The translations under genes and the position numbers were made by a program. From positions 1-64,000 of the IMG/VR virus record IMGVR_UViG_3300027365_000011: a stretch of 64,000 bases of DNA, one strand, 5' to 3'. The notes beneath the pieces are model-generated. The model had not been told where the DNA came from. It was given only the letters and a program-made list of their open reading frames with translations, and ran no database searches. This DNA comes from a virus. The stretch's first letter is position 1. The number at the start of each line of letters is the position of its first letter. Shown here piece by piece: positions 32,939 through 41,651 of the stretch.

Positions 32939-35428
32939 ATGACCCCGATCAACGATGGCATCGCCATCCGCGACGTGGTGCTGCCCGCCCAGGGCTTCAC
33001 CGATGCCCAGCTACGCTCGGCCTTCTACGACCTGACCGCCAGCCCCGAGCAAGCGGACCTGCTGCTCGAGGACTGTACCCCGGAAGATGCCGACGCCATT
33101 CTCAATCCCGGCCAGGATCTCGTCACCGAGGCCGTGTCGACGGTCAAGAACCGCATCGACCGCACCATGTCGGCCGTCGCGCGCGTGCTCAAGCGCTACG
33201 CCAGCGATGACGTGACGCCCTATGACATGCCCAGCATCGGCCCCGATCGCAAGAACAGCCTGTTCGCCTACAAGACGGTGACATTCACGTTCAGCGACGG
33301 GCAAACGGTCTCGATCCTGTTCCACTCCCCGGGCAGCGACCCGATGAAGCTGCGCGCCGACGACACCCTGATCGCCTATCGCTGGATGCTCAACAAGCGC
33401 GACATCACCGCCACGGTTTCCCCGGAAGGCGGCCGCGACATCGACATCAACACCATGGGCAAGCGGATCATGCAGTTGGTGTCGGCGAACAGCGAGAAGT
33501 TCAAGGCCAACAACGCCAAGCGCCAGGAACAGCAGGCGAAGCTGGACGACCTGCAGAGCCAGCAGGCCGAGAAAAGCCAGCGCGTCGATGCGCTGACCCA
33601 GGAGAACGCCGACCTGACGAAGCAGGTCGAGGCGGCCGACGCTCGCATCGAGAAGCTGCGCGACAAGCTCGCCGACCTGGGCGAAGGCAGCCGCGACGGT
33701 AGCGGTGCCGGGGCGGGTAGCGGGCGGGCCACGCGCGAGGCTGAACAGTCGGCCAACAGTCCTGAGCAGGTCGACACCGTGGACGGCTGGCAAGTCAGCA
33801 CCGGGCCGTTTGTCGACTTCACACTGACCGCGCAATCCGCGCTGGGCGTCGACTCCACGCTAGTCAACGTCACGTCGACCGACGGGACCGCCATCGGGAC
33901 CATCGACCGCTCGGACCTCGACGCCTTCATCCGCGGCGATGTCGCCGTTTTCACGCCGGTCGATAACTGGGAAGCGAAGTTCTCGCAGTCGCTGAAAGAA
34001 AAGATGGGGCTGGCCGAGCCGTCAGGCGGCGAACCCACCCCGCCGTCCGATCTCGCCGCGCTTGACCAGCGGCTGGCGCGCGACATCGCCGGCAGCATTG
34101 GCATGGTCATGCGGATTGACAACGGGGAGGAGCCGGGCATGAACCGCTCCGCGTTCACGTCCAGCATCGCCGGCAAGATCAAGACTCAGGCCCGGAACGG
34201 CAACACCGAAATCGTCGATGCCATCCTGCTGAAAGTCGCCAAGGCCTCGCTCGAGCATTCCAAGCCGGTGCTGGCCGCCCGCAACGCCGCCTGGAAGGCC
34301 AACGGCCACGACATGGATTACTACCTGGAGATGGCCAAGGGCCAGGCTGGCGGCGGCGAAGGCACCACATGGGGCGATGAGAAAACCAGTGGTAGCGAAT
34401 CCGGCGAGACAACGGACCCCAACATCGGTCGCGAATGGGGCTCTGAGTGGGGGCGTCAGCGCATTGTCGAGCGCGAACAGCACCCGACTGGCGATATGTA
34501 CCTGGTCGAGACCGTTGATGGCGAGAAGATTGGCCAGCAGCGGAAGTACCCCGTCGAAGGTATCGACGAGACGATTCGCCGCCAGGAATACAAGCTGACC
34601 GACGCCTATCAGGATGAGCAGCGCCAAGCCGAGGAAGATCGACGCCTCCGCGAAGAACGCGATCAGCGCCAGGCCGCCGAGCGTGACGCACAGAACGCGG
34701 AAATCCAGGCGTTTGCCGACTCTCGCGGCATGTCCACCCCCGGCGCAGCCAAGGCGCGCGATGCGCTCCTGGTCAAGATGAGATTCGACGGCTCTGTCAT
34801 GACTCGGAAGAAAGCCATTGAAGGCGTGGTGGCTGATGGCGGCACGATCACCGGCGAAGGCGCGGAGCGACGCCTGATGATGGGTGATGGCTCGTTCTAC
34901 GAGCAAAAGACCATCACCAAGACAGGTATGGACTATGCCGAATACCTGATTTCTCAGCGCACCACCGGCGAGGAAACCACCGTGACCGACACCGACCGCG
35001 GCTCATCGAAGGCGCGCCGAGAGGCTGCGAAAGAAACCATTGCGCCCTGGAGAAAAGCGATTGAGTCGGGCGTCTCCCCCTCTGCTGACGAAGCGGCGGC
35101 TTGGGCCGAGTTTCAGCGGGCCTACCCTATCGAAGCCGCCGGAGTGAAAAACGAGCTTTCCGAGGCCATCGGCTGGGAGAGGTTTGTAGAGCTTGCCGAA
35201 GGTGGCAAGGAAGGCGGCGAGAGCGGCACCGAAACCGACCGCATCCGGGGAGAACTGCAGTCGTTGATCGACAGCGAGACGGATACCGGCGTGTTCGACC
35301 AGCGCCTGGATGAACTGGCCGACGAGGCGGAGAAGGCTGACGCCATGGACGAGCTGGACGACGTTCTGAACGCCGCCGCTGACCGCCTGACCGAGCTGCT
35401 GAACCAGGAGGCCGCCAATGTCGCTTGA
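32939..35428 (+). CDS. DarA-like virion anti-restriction protein
   Basis: The product is 829 aa from ATG 32939, after AAGGAG. Residues about 60-190 carry the DarA-type domain also seen in the preceding gene. A coiled coil (about 195-245), a Gly/Ser linker, a small beta domain (about 270-340) and a charged helical C-terminal half follow. In P1, Dar proteins are packed in the capsid and protect incoming DNA from type I restriction. Assignment rests on the N-terminal domain and the neighbouring DdrB- and DarB-like genes. No enzyme motif is evident. Confidence 0.55.
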   Translation: MTPINDGIAIRDVVLPAQGFTDAQLRSAFYDLTASPEQADLLLEDCTPEDADAILNPGQDLVTEAVSTVKNRIDRTMSAVARVLKRYASDDVTPYDMPSIGPDRKNSLFAYKTVTFTFSDGQTVSILFHSPGSDPMKLRADDTLIAYRWMLNKRDITATVSPEGGRDIDINTMGKRIMQLVSANSEKFKANNAKRQEQQAKLDDLQSQQAEKSQRVDALTQENADLTKQVEAADARIEKLRDKLADLGEGSRDGSGAGAGSGRATREAEQSANSPEQVDTVDGWQVSTGPFVDFTLTAQSALGVDSTLVNVTSTDGTAIGTIDRSDLDAFIRGDVAVFTPVDNWEAKFSQSLKEKMGLAEPSGGEPTPPSDLAALDQRLARDIAGSIGMVMRIDNGEEPGMNRSAFTSSIAGKIKTQARNGNTEIVDAILLKVAKASLEHSKPVLAARNAAWKANGHDMDYYLEMAKGQAGGGEGTTWGDEKTSGSESGETTDPNIGREWGSEWGRQRIVEREQHPTGDMYLVETVDGEKIGQQRKYPVEGIDETIRRQEYKLTDAYQDEQRQAEEDRRLREERDQRQAAERDAQNAEIQAFADSRGMSTPGAAKARDALLVKMRFDGSVMTRKKAIEGVVADGGTITGEGAERRLMMGDGSFYEQKTITKTGMDYAEYLISQRTTGEETTVTDTDRGSSKARREAAKETIAPWRKAIESGVSPSADEAAAWAEFQRAYPIEAAGVKNELSEAIGWERFVELAEGGKEGGESGTETDRIRGELQSLIDSETDTGVFDQRLDELADEAEKADAMDELDDVLNAAADRLTELLNQEAANVA

Positions 35429-36275
35429 TTTCCGTGAAAAACGCCGCTTGCAGAAGGTCGTTGCCGAGAAGCAGGCCGCCCTCCGGGGCGGCGACCTGGG
35501 CTTCAAGGCCAAGCGGGAAGCGCAGAAGGCCATGCGCGACGCCCTGACCAAGCTGGGGGCCGGTGGCAAGGCGCCAGCACCCGCTGGCCCCTCCCCCATC
35601 GACCCGGCCAAGCTGAGCCCCGGCGATCCCGTCGAATGGCGCAACGAGATGGGCACAATCCGCGGCAACTACCGCGGCGTGACCGACGACGGCCGCCATG
35701 CGGTGATTGTCCATGACGGCGGCAAGCAGACCTCCGCCCCGGTCGGCGAGGTGTTCCCGGTGGAGGAGCGTGCCCCGGAGATTCCGCCCCGTGCGCGCAA
35801 GGCCTTTGATCGACTCGTACTTCCCCTGACCGGCGTGGCCGAGGGGCTGGAGAGCGCCCGCGCGACCGACCGCAAGTTCAACGGCGACGGCCGCTATGCC
35901 GGCGAGTTCATGGCCAAGGAAGAAACCCGGGGGCGCCTTGCGGATGCGGAGAAGGCTATCAGCGAGCGATTGGGACGGATCGAGGATCAGTCCATGCTGG
36001 AAGCGGCGCGCGCCTATATCGACGCCCAGCGCCCGGACCTGACGCTGACCCAGGCCGAGCAAGAATGGCGCGACAGCATCGCCAATGACGAGCCGGTGGC
36101 CGGCAATGTCACCCTCACCGCCCAGGCCGTGCGCGGTGACTTCAATGACCTGGCCCTGCCCGAGTTCATCAACAAGCTGAAAGAAGCCTACGGCGCGGAT
36201 GAAGACCTCGACGGCGCGAAGAATGCGGCCGTGGGCTACCTGGAAGCCAACCGGGACGAGCTGGAGGCCGCCTGA
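35418..36275 (+). CDS. Dar-cluster protein with small SH3-like segment
   Basis: The product is 285 aa. The N-terminal 45 residues are basic and helical. Residues about 65-115 (GDPVEWRNEMGTIRGNYRGV, then HDGGKQTSAPVGEVF) have the spacing of an SH3-like beta barrel. The rest is helical. It overlaps both neighbours in the anti-defence operon, so a role in the packaged Dar complex is likely, but no family is recognised. Confidence 0.5.
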   Translation: MSLDFREKRRLQKVVAEKQAALRGGDLGFKAKREAQKAMRDALTKLGAGGKAPAPAGPSPIDPAKLSPGDPVEWRNEMGTIRGNYRGVTDDGRHAVIVHDGGKQTSAPVGEVFPVEERAPEIPPRARKAFDRLVLPLTGVAEGLESARATDRKFNGDGRYAGEFMAKEETRGRLADAEKAISERLGRIEDQSMLEAARAYIDAQRPDLTLTQAEQEWRDSIANDEPVAGNVTLTAQAVRGDFNDLALPEFINKLKEAYGADEDLDGAKNAAVGYLEANRDELEAA

Positions 36276-39046
36276 TGAACATTGACGGCATGATGAAGGC
36301 CGTCCGTGATGCCGCCACCATGGATGCCGTGGTGGCGGCGTTGCGTGGCGGAGCAGCCGACGCCACCTTCGAGCAACGCCTGGCAGCCGCCGGCCTGCAA
36401 TCCCAGGAGCTGCCCACCGGCCTCAAGCGCGACAAGCGCTTCATGGTCAGCCGGTCCGATGGCGGCCAGGACGCCGCCGTGGTGGCGCAGTCCGGCAGCG
36501 CTTACCGCCTGCTGCAGCCGGCCAGCGATGATGGCCTGACGGCCGACGTGCGCGCGGTGGTGGACGCCATGAACGGCGCCGTGGCCGACAAGCTGGGCAA
36601 GGCCGCTGCCGAAAGCGGGAATGCCGACGACTACGCAGCCGCCCCGGCGCTGGTGCTCCCCGCCAGCGTGGCCGACCAGCCGCTGTCCGCCTTCGAGGGG
36701 CAGGATCTGGCCACGGTGCGCGGCAATGCGTCCGGTGGCGGCACCTTCACCGGCACGCTGCGCCTCAAGCGCCTGACCGGCGAGCGCCGCGAAATGTTCG
36801 ACGTGTTGGTCAAGATCCCCAAGGTGCGCCCGGAATCGCTGACCCGCGTGTCGGAAAGCATGACGGTCAAGGCGCTGGCGGACCTGCTGGCGGTCGACAT
36901 GGACCACCTCAAGCTGGATTTTTCGCGGCTGGCGCCCGACGACGCCCTGCTGTCCACCTACTCGGAAGCCGAGCTGGCCGAGCGTGACAAGGCGCGCCGC
37001 GATGCCGAGGCCGCCGCCCAGGTGCAGCGCGATGCGGAGGAACGCCGCGCCCAGGCCGATCGCGAGCGCGATGACTTCCGCCTGTCCGGCAGCGACAGCG
37101 CCAGCGACGTGGCCGCCAGCTACGGCCAGGCCGACATGCTGGGCGCCAGCGCACCGCCGGATGACGCCGGCCAGCGTGAGCCCGACGACTTCCCCGGCCC
37201 CAGGGGCAAGGAAATGACCGTCAAGACCGCCAAGGGGACCAAGGTGGATACCCGGTTCACCATCCTCGAGGCCGACGACCTGATCGCCAGCCACACCGCC
37301 GACGGCCGCGAGAATCCCGCCTTTCCCCAGGCGTTGCAGCCGCGCGACCGCTCCCGGGACGCCAGCCGGGCATGGATTCAGAAGACCGCCAAGGATCTCG
37401 ACCCGGGCCTGCTGGGCAAGACCAAGAAGGCCGACAGCGGCGCGCCGATCATCGGCAAGGATCGCGTGGTCGAGTCGGGCAACGGGCGTACCCTGGCGAT
37501 CATGGAGGCCTATCGGCTGGGCACCGCGGACGAGTACAGGCAATGGCTGGTCGAGGACGCCGACAGCTACGGGCTCGACTCGGCCAGGGTCGCCGCGATG
37601 AAGGCCCCGGTGCTGGTGCGGGTGCGGACCAGCGACATCGACCGCGAGGCCTTCGCGGTGGAGGCCAACCAGGACGATAAGCTGTCGATGAGCGCAACGG
37701 AAAAGGCCCGCGCCGACGCCAACCGCCTGACGCCCGAGCTGATGGCCAAGTTCGACCCCGGCGCGGATGGCGACCTGCTGGTGGCCAGCAACCGCGGCTT
37801 CATTCAAGGGTTTCTGCAGTCGCTGGGCGATGCCGAGGCCGCCCAGTACCTGACCAGCACCGGCGACTTCACCGGGCCGCTGATCGCCCGCATCCAGGCC
37901 GCGGTGTTCGCCAAGGCGTACCAGGATGAGCGCCTGCTGGAGCTGATGGCGGACAGCGCCAAGCCCGAGAACCGCAACATCATCGCCGCCCTGTCCGCCG
38001 CCGCCCCGGAGTTCATCCAGGCGCGCACCGCCAACGAAAGCGCCGCCCAGGGCACCGCCGAGCAACTGGCGTCGTCGGTCGAAATGTCGCTGGACAGCGA
38101 GGCGGTCAAGTCGCTGATCGACGCCACCAACGTTGTGCGCCAGGCCAAGCGCGATGGCATGGACGTGGCCGAATACGTGTCGCAGATGGGGCTGTTCGGC
38201 GACGTGGACCCCGGCGTGGCGGCCATGGCCGTGTTCATCGCGCAGAACAACCGCAGCGCCAAGCGCATGAGCACCGCGTTCAAGGCGATGGCGGCGTTCG
38301 TGCGCCAGGAGCTGGAGCGCGACAACGCCGCCGGGGGCGATATGTTCGGCGAGGCGCCGGTATCCATGAGCGACGTGGTGGAAGCCGCCAACCGGGTCAT
38401 GGAGCGCGAGTACGGCGAAGGCCAGTACCGCATCGACGCCTCACCCCCGTCGGGCGGCCTGTTCGAGAGCGTGGCCAGCGAGAACCTGCAGCGCATCGAC
38501 ATCGACGCCGCCGCGGCGACCACGGACCCGTCGCCCTCCCCCGCCCAGGCGGCGGCCGGCAACTACCGCAAGGGCAAGGTCAGCATTCACGGGCTGACCA
38601 TCGCCATCGAGAACCCCAAGGGGACGGTACGCCGCGGCGTCGACCCGGACGGCACCGAATGGGCGAACGAGCTGGCCTGTCACTACGGCGACATCAAGGG
38701 CGCCCGGGGCGCGGACGGCGACAACCTGGACGTGTTCCTGGGCGACAACCCGGCGTCGCGCGTCGTCTACGTGGTCGACCAGATGACGCCTGACGGTGCC
38801 TTCGATGAGCACAAGATCATGCTCGGCTTCGACTCCCTCGAGGCCGCCAGGGCCGGCTATCTGGCCAGCTATGAGGACGGCTGGCAGGGGCTCGGCGACA
38901 TCACCCGCGCCTCGCTGCCGGGCTTCAAGGCCTGGCTGCGCCGTGGCGACCCGAGCCGGCCGTTTCATGCCCAGGGCAACGCCGGCATCTTCGAGTCCGC
39001 CGCGGCGATCCGCCGCCGGGCCTTGCAGGACTACCTGCTGGGCTGA
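36275..39046 (+). CDS. DdrB-like ParB-domain protein with C-terminal pyrophosphatase-like domain
   Basis: The product is 923 aa. Residues about 315-480 contain ILEADDLIASHTADGRENPA, LQPRDRSRDASRAWI and GAPIIGKDRVVESGNGRTLA. This is the ddrB-ParB domain of phage defence-related proteins, whose ParB/sulfiredoxin fold may act as a nuclease or CTPase. The C-terminal 150 residues (KVSIHGLTIAIENPKGTVRR, then GADGDNLDVFLGDNP) match the inorganic-pyrophosphatase-like domain often fused in such polyvalent proteins. It follows the DarA-like gene and ends in a strong terminator. Confidence 0.75.
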   Translation: MNIDGMMKAVRDAATMDAVVAALRGGAADATFEQRLAAAGLQSQELPTGLKRDKRFMVSRSDGGQDAAVVAQSGSAYRLLQPASDDGLTADVRAVVDAMNGAVADKLGKAAAESGNADDYAAAPALVLPASVADQPLSAFEGQDLATVRGNASGGGTFTGTLRLKRLTGERREMFDVLVKIPKVRPESLTRVSESMTVKALADLLAVDMDHLKLDFSRLAPDDALLSTYSEAELAERDKARRDAEAAAQVQRDAEERRAQADRERDDFRLSGSDSASDVAASYGQADMLGASAPPDDAGQREPDDFPGPRGKEMTVKTAKGTKVDTRFTILEADDLIASHTADGRENPAFPQALQPRDRSRDASRAWIQKTAKDLDPGLLGKTKKADSGAPIIGKDRVVESGNGRTLAIMEAYRLGTADEYRQWLVEDADSYGLDSARVAAMKAPVLVRVRTSDIDREAFAVEANQDDKLSMSATEKARADANRLTPELMAKFDPGADGDLLVASNRGFIQGFLQSLGDAEAAQYLTSTGDFTGPLIARIQAAVFAKAYQDERLLELMADSAKPENRNIIAALSAAAPEFIQARTANESAAQGTAEQLASSVEMSLDSEAVKSLIDATNVVRQAKRDGMDVAEYVSQMGLFGDVDPGVAAMAVFIAQNNRSAKRMSTAFKAMAAFVRQELERDNAAGGDMFGEAPVSMSDVVEAANRVMEREYGEGQYRIDASPPSGGLFESVASENLQRIDIDAAAATTDPSPSPAQAAAGNYRKGKVSIHGLTIAIENPKGTVRRGVDPDGTEWANELACHYGDIKGARGADGDNLDVFLGDNPASRVVYVVDQMTPDGAFDEHKIMLGFDSLEAARAGYLASYEDGWQGLGDITRASLPGFKAWLRRGDPSRPFHAQGNAGIFESAAAIRRRALQDYLLG

Positions 39047-39075
39047 CACCGCCCTGTCCCCTGAGCCCGCCCCTG

Positions 39076-39102
39076 AGCCCGCCGCGACTGGCGGGCTTTT
39101 TT
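39076..39102 (+). terminator. Intrinsic terminator
   Basis: The stem AGCCCGCC/GGCGGGCT (8 bp, 6-base loop) is followed by six T. It closes the operon that runs from 24645 through the DdrB-like gene. Confidence 0.85.
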
Positions 39103-39174
39103 GTTCGCTATATTGCGCCGCATGAAATGCGTGGATAGGGTGAAACTGCCCATGCTCACTCCCCCGGAGACCCC

Positions 39175-39567
39175 ATGCACGCCATCGCACTGACCCGTGA
39201 GGAATCCCGCTTGTTCGAGGAAGCGCTGGACGCCGCTGTCCGTCTCTACCAGCACCGCGCCAAGGTCGCGACCCAGGCGGCCGACATGGTAACGGCATCC
39301 GCCCTGAAAGCGACTTTTGTGGCCTTGCGCACTACCGCGGGAGACTTGCGAGGGACACGGATCGGCAGCCAACAGCGTGGCCCCTTGGCCCTGAGCTGGC
39401 GCTGGGCCGATGAGGGCGACGAAAACAGCATGGAGACGGTTATCACGATCCACCGGGGCGACCCGGATACCACCGGCTACGCGATGCTGGCCGCCATTCT
39501 CAGCGCGAATCGTCAGGGCGAGGCACCCCACGAGATTATCGCCTTGCTGGAGCGCCTGACATCCTGA
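39175..39567 (+). CDS. Hypothetical protein, paralogue of the next gene
   Basis: The product is 130 aa. LTREESRLFEEALDAAVRLY near the start and the ending AAILSANRQGEAPHEIIALL align with LTLRETDLFREAVQVAIGAY and LAIFNANLAQAERHVPTMTL in the gene at 39689. The two are tandem paralogues, helical at both ends with a short beta hairpin between. The GGAG at 39164-39167 is the likely ribosome site. They lie just upstream of an AcrVA2-like gene, so an anti-defence or regulatory role is possible. Confidence 0.65.
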   Translation: MHAIALTREESRLFEEALDAAVRLYQHRAKVATQAADMVTASALKATFVALRTTAGDLRGTRIGSQQRGPLALSWRWADEGDENSMETVITIHRGDPDTTGYAMLAAILSANRQGEAPHEIIALLERLTS

Positions 39568-39579
39568 CTCCGTTGGCCG

Positions 39580-39618
39580 GTATTGCATCTTGTGAAATAT
39601 CAAAAGGGCTGATACATT
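39580..39618 (+). promoter_or_regulatory. Promoter with second-family operator (site B1)
   Basis: TTGTGA (39590-39595) and TACATT (39613-39618) are 17 bp apart. The -35 lies inside a 21-bp dyad starting GTATTGCATCTTGTGAAATA (39580-39600), closely related to dyads at 55542-55562 and 56149-56169. This suggests control by a regulator other than the CI-type repressor. Confidence 0.65.
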
Positions 39619-39688
39619 AGTATCCAGAGTCGCACGACAGCGGCTCGCCGCGCCGGCGAAATCCGGTAAATCTCGACAGGAGATCATC

Positions 39689-40144
39689 ATGAAAACCATC
39701 CAGCGCACCACCGAAGGGCTGACGCTTCGTGAAACCGACTTGTTCCGGGAGGCGGTTCAGGTGGCAATCGGCGCCTACCATAGCCAGCTCCCCGACACGA
39801 CGCCGGCCTTCGGCGTGGATGACCAGCCTTCCCGGCGCCCCGACCCGGATGCCGACACCCTGATGCGCGCCAGCGCCACCCTGGCCATGATCGCCGGCCT
39901 CAAGACGCTGCTGGATGACATCGGCCGCGCCGACCGTGGACTGGCCCCGAACGGCCCCATCGAGTTCCTGTTTTTTGCCGACGATGGCGACCCGGCAGAC
40001 CGTGACAGCCTCGAGGTCACGCTGGCCTATGATGGCAGCCCCACGTCACCGGCTCACCTGATCCTGCTGGCCATCTTCAACGCCAATCTGGCGCAGGCGG
40101 AACGCCATGTCCCGACCATGACGCTGCTGGGACGGCTGCTGTAA
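39689..40144 (+). CDS. Hypothetical protein, paralogue of the previous gene
   Basis: The product is 151 aa. It shares the LxxxExxLFxEAV start and the LLAIFNAN end with the 130-aa protein at 39175. Relative to it, a Pro/Asp-rich insertion (about residues 35-55) lengthens it. It has its own promoter with the second operator type and a CAGGAG ribosome site 9 bases upstream. The function is unknown. Confidence 0.65.
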   Translation: MKTIQRTTEGLTLRETDLFREAVQVAIGAYHSQLPDTTPAFGVDDQPSRRPDPDADTLMRASATLAMIAGLKTLLDDIGRADRGLAPNGPIEFLFFADDGDPADRDSLEVTLAYDGSPTSPAHLILLAIFNANLAQAERHVPTMTLLGRLL

Positions 40145-40209
40145 CAGCCATGGTCCGCCTTCGGGCGGGCCTGTTTCCCGTTGTCGCTGCCGGACAGGTA
40201 GCCCACCCA

Positions 40210-40231
40210 GCCCCGGTCGTCGGGGCCTTTT
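40210..40231 (+). terminator. Intrinsic terminator
   Basis: GCCCCG GTCGT CGGGGC is followed by CTTTTC. It is short but well formed, between the paralogue gene and the DUF1456-like gene, and may allow partial readthrough. Confidence 0.65.
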
Positions 40232-40247
40232 CGTGAAGGGAAGGAGC

Positions 40248-40517
40248 ATGGACAACAACCGCCGCTTGAAGCTGATCCACGGCGCGCTGCGCCTGAATGA
40301 CAAGGACGTGGCCCGGGCCGTCACCCTGGGCGGCGTCGAGGTCAGCCGGCACAAGGCCAAGTCATGGCTTCGCCTGAAATCCACCAGCCGATTGCGCGAG
40401 GGACGCCGCCAGCAGCGCTACATCGACATGACGCAGGAACAGTTCGACGCTTTCCTGATCGGCCTGAAACCGATGCTGGATGAAATCGACGCCGAGGAAT
40501 CCCCGAATGACGAGTAA
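40248..40517 (+). CDS. DUF1456/YehS-like small protein (single repeat)
   Basis: The product is 89 aa from ATG 40248, after AAGGAG. NNRRLKLIHGALRLNDKDVA, then LGGVEVSRHKAKSWLR and FDAFLIGL, match one of the two repeats of YehS-type DUF1456 proteins. These bacterial proteins are helical and of unknown function. The end overlaps the AcrVA2-like gene by 11 bases, so the two are co-translated. Confidence 0.6.
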   Translation: MDNNRRLKLIHGALRLNDKDVARAVTLGGVEVSRHKAKSWLRLKSTSRLREGRRQQRYIDMTQEQFDAFLIGLKPMLDEIDAEESPNDE

Positions 40518-41574
40518 CGCCCCTCGCCCCAAACAGCACCTGGCCGCCGCCGGCAAGCTGTACAAGGGCGCCTGGAAGCAGATCGACGGCTTCCGCGCCG
40601 AACGCGGCACCCACGTCCCCGACTGGCCCGACTGGTGCTTCATCCCCATCGCCGCCACTCAGGCCATCGTCGCCGAGGATGCGGGCGTCGACGGCGCGCA
40701 ACTGGCCTTCACCCACCCCGAGCGCCTGGCTGACGCGGCGCGCCTGGCGGCACTGGCGACATGGCGCGTCACCCAGGGCATCTATCGCTTCGACCCGACG
40801 CTGTACGCCAGCGTGATCGACACCCCCGTCGAGCGCGACATTCCCGCGGACGTGCTTTATCGGCTGCCCGAGTGGTGCGTCTACGTCGAGACGCCGGGGC
40901 TCGGCTGGCTGGGCGACACGCTCCACGGCTACTGGGCGCACCTCGAGCACGACATCAATACCGGCCGGGCGGAGCTGCGCCTGCTGCTGGACACCGAGGG
41001 CGCGCTCGAGCCGCTGCCTCTGCACCTGGGCGACTGGCCGCTGATCGAGGCCGTCGAGCGCATGGTCGGCGAGGCCTCCCGGCAGACGATCATCCACGGG
41101 CTGACGCGCTGGACCGAGGGGCTGGCCCGGGATGACCTGGCCCCCGGCATTGCGGGCGATGTCGCCCCGCTGCTCTCGCTGCTGCTGTACCTGTGCAGCC
41201 AGTCCGACGAGATCGGCGCGCCCGGCCATCGCCCGGCCTATCCCCGGCCCAAGCGCACCAAGCGCGGCTGGCGCCTGTTCCCGGCCGACAAGCCCTCGAC
41301 ATGGAATGTCGGCGTGCGCATCGGCAGCGCGTTGAGACGTGCCCAGGGCCAAGGCGAGTCCGGTGAGCGGCCGGTGGCCGGCGCGGATCGGGCGCGCCCG
41401 CGGGCGCATATCCGCCGCGCGCACTGGCACGGCTACTGGACGGGGCCACGCGATCCCGAGCGGGTCGATGAACGCCGCTTCCAGCTACGCTGGCAGCCGC
41501 CCATCCCGGTCAACGTGAGCGACGTTGACGACCTGCCGGCGACCGTGCGGCCAATCCAGCAATCGGACGAGTAA
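40507..41574 (+). CDS. AcrVA2-like protein (anti-CRISPR family homologue)
   Basis: The product is 355 aa. It matches the Moraxella AcrVA2 layout: LPEWCVYVETPG (120-131; LPDWCVYVD in AcrVA2), followed by a Gly-Tyr-Trp-Ala motif and LLLDTEG; then RPKRTKRGWRLFPA and VGVRIGSALRR; and the diagnostic C-terminal HIRRAHWHGYW (301-311) with LRWQPPIPVNV. AcrVA2 lowers Cas12a levels by acting on its nascent chain and mRNA. AcrVA2-like genes are widespread on mobile elements, including where no Cas12a is known, so this one may have another target. Context with Dar genes supports an anti-defence role. Confidence 0.8.
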   Translation: MTSNAPRPKQHLAAAGKLYKGAWKQIDGFRAERGTHVPDWPDWCFIPIAATQAIVAEDAGVDGAQLAFTHPERLADAARLAALATWRVTQGIYRFDPTLYASVIDTPVERDIPADVLYRLPEWCVYVETPGLGWLGDTLHGYWAHLEHDINTGRAELRLLLDTEGALEPLPLHLGDWPLIEAVERMVGEASRQTIIHGLTRWTEGLARDDLAPGIAGDVAPLLSLLLYLCSQSDEIGAPGHRPAYPRPKRTKRGWRLFPADKPSTWNVGVRIGSALRRAQGQGESGERPVAGADRARPRAHIRRAHWHGYWTGPRDPERVDERRFQLRWQPPIPVNVSDVDDLPATVRPIQQSDE

Positions 41575-41582
41575 CGAAGCGC

Positions 41583-41620
41583 TTACCTTTCGTGACCGAA
41601 TGTTACCCCTCGGGTAAAAT
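41583..41620 (+). promoter_or_regulatory. DarB promoter with tandem operators O6 and O7
   Basis: TTACCTTTCGTGACC (41583-41597) is a partial operator over the -35. TTACCCCTCGGGTAA (41603-41617) is a perfect dyad running into the -10 TAAAAT (41615-41620). The weak -35 GTGACC is at 41592-41597 (17-bp spacer). This is the same class as the capsid promoter. Confidence 0.7.
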
Positions 41621-41651
41621 GTGGCGATCGCCCATCCTCAAGGGGTAACTC

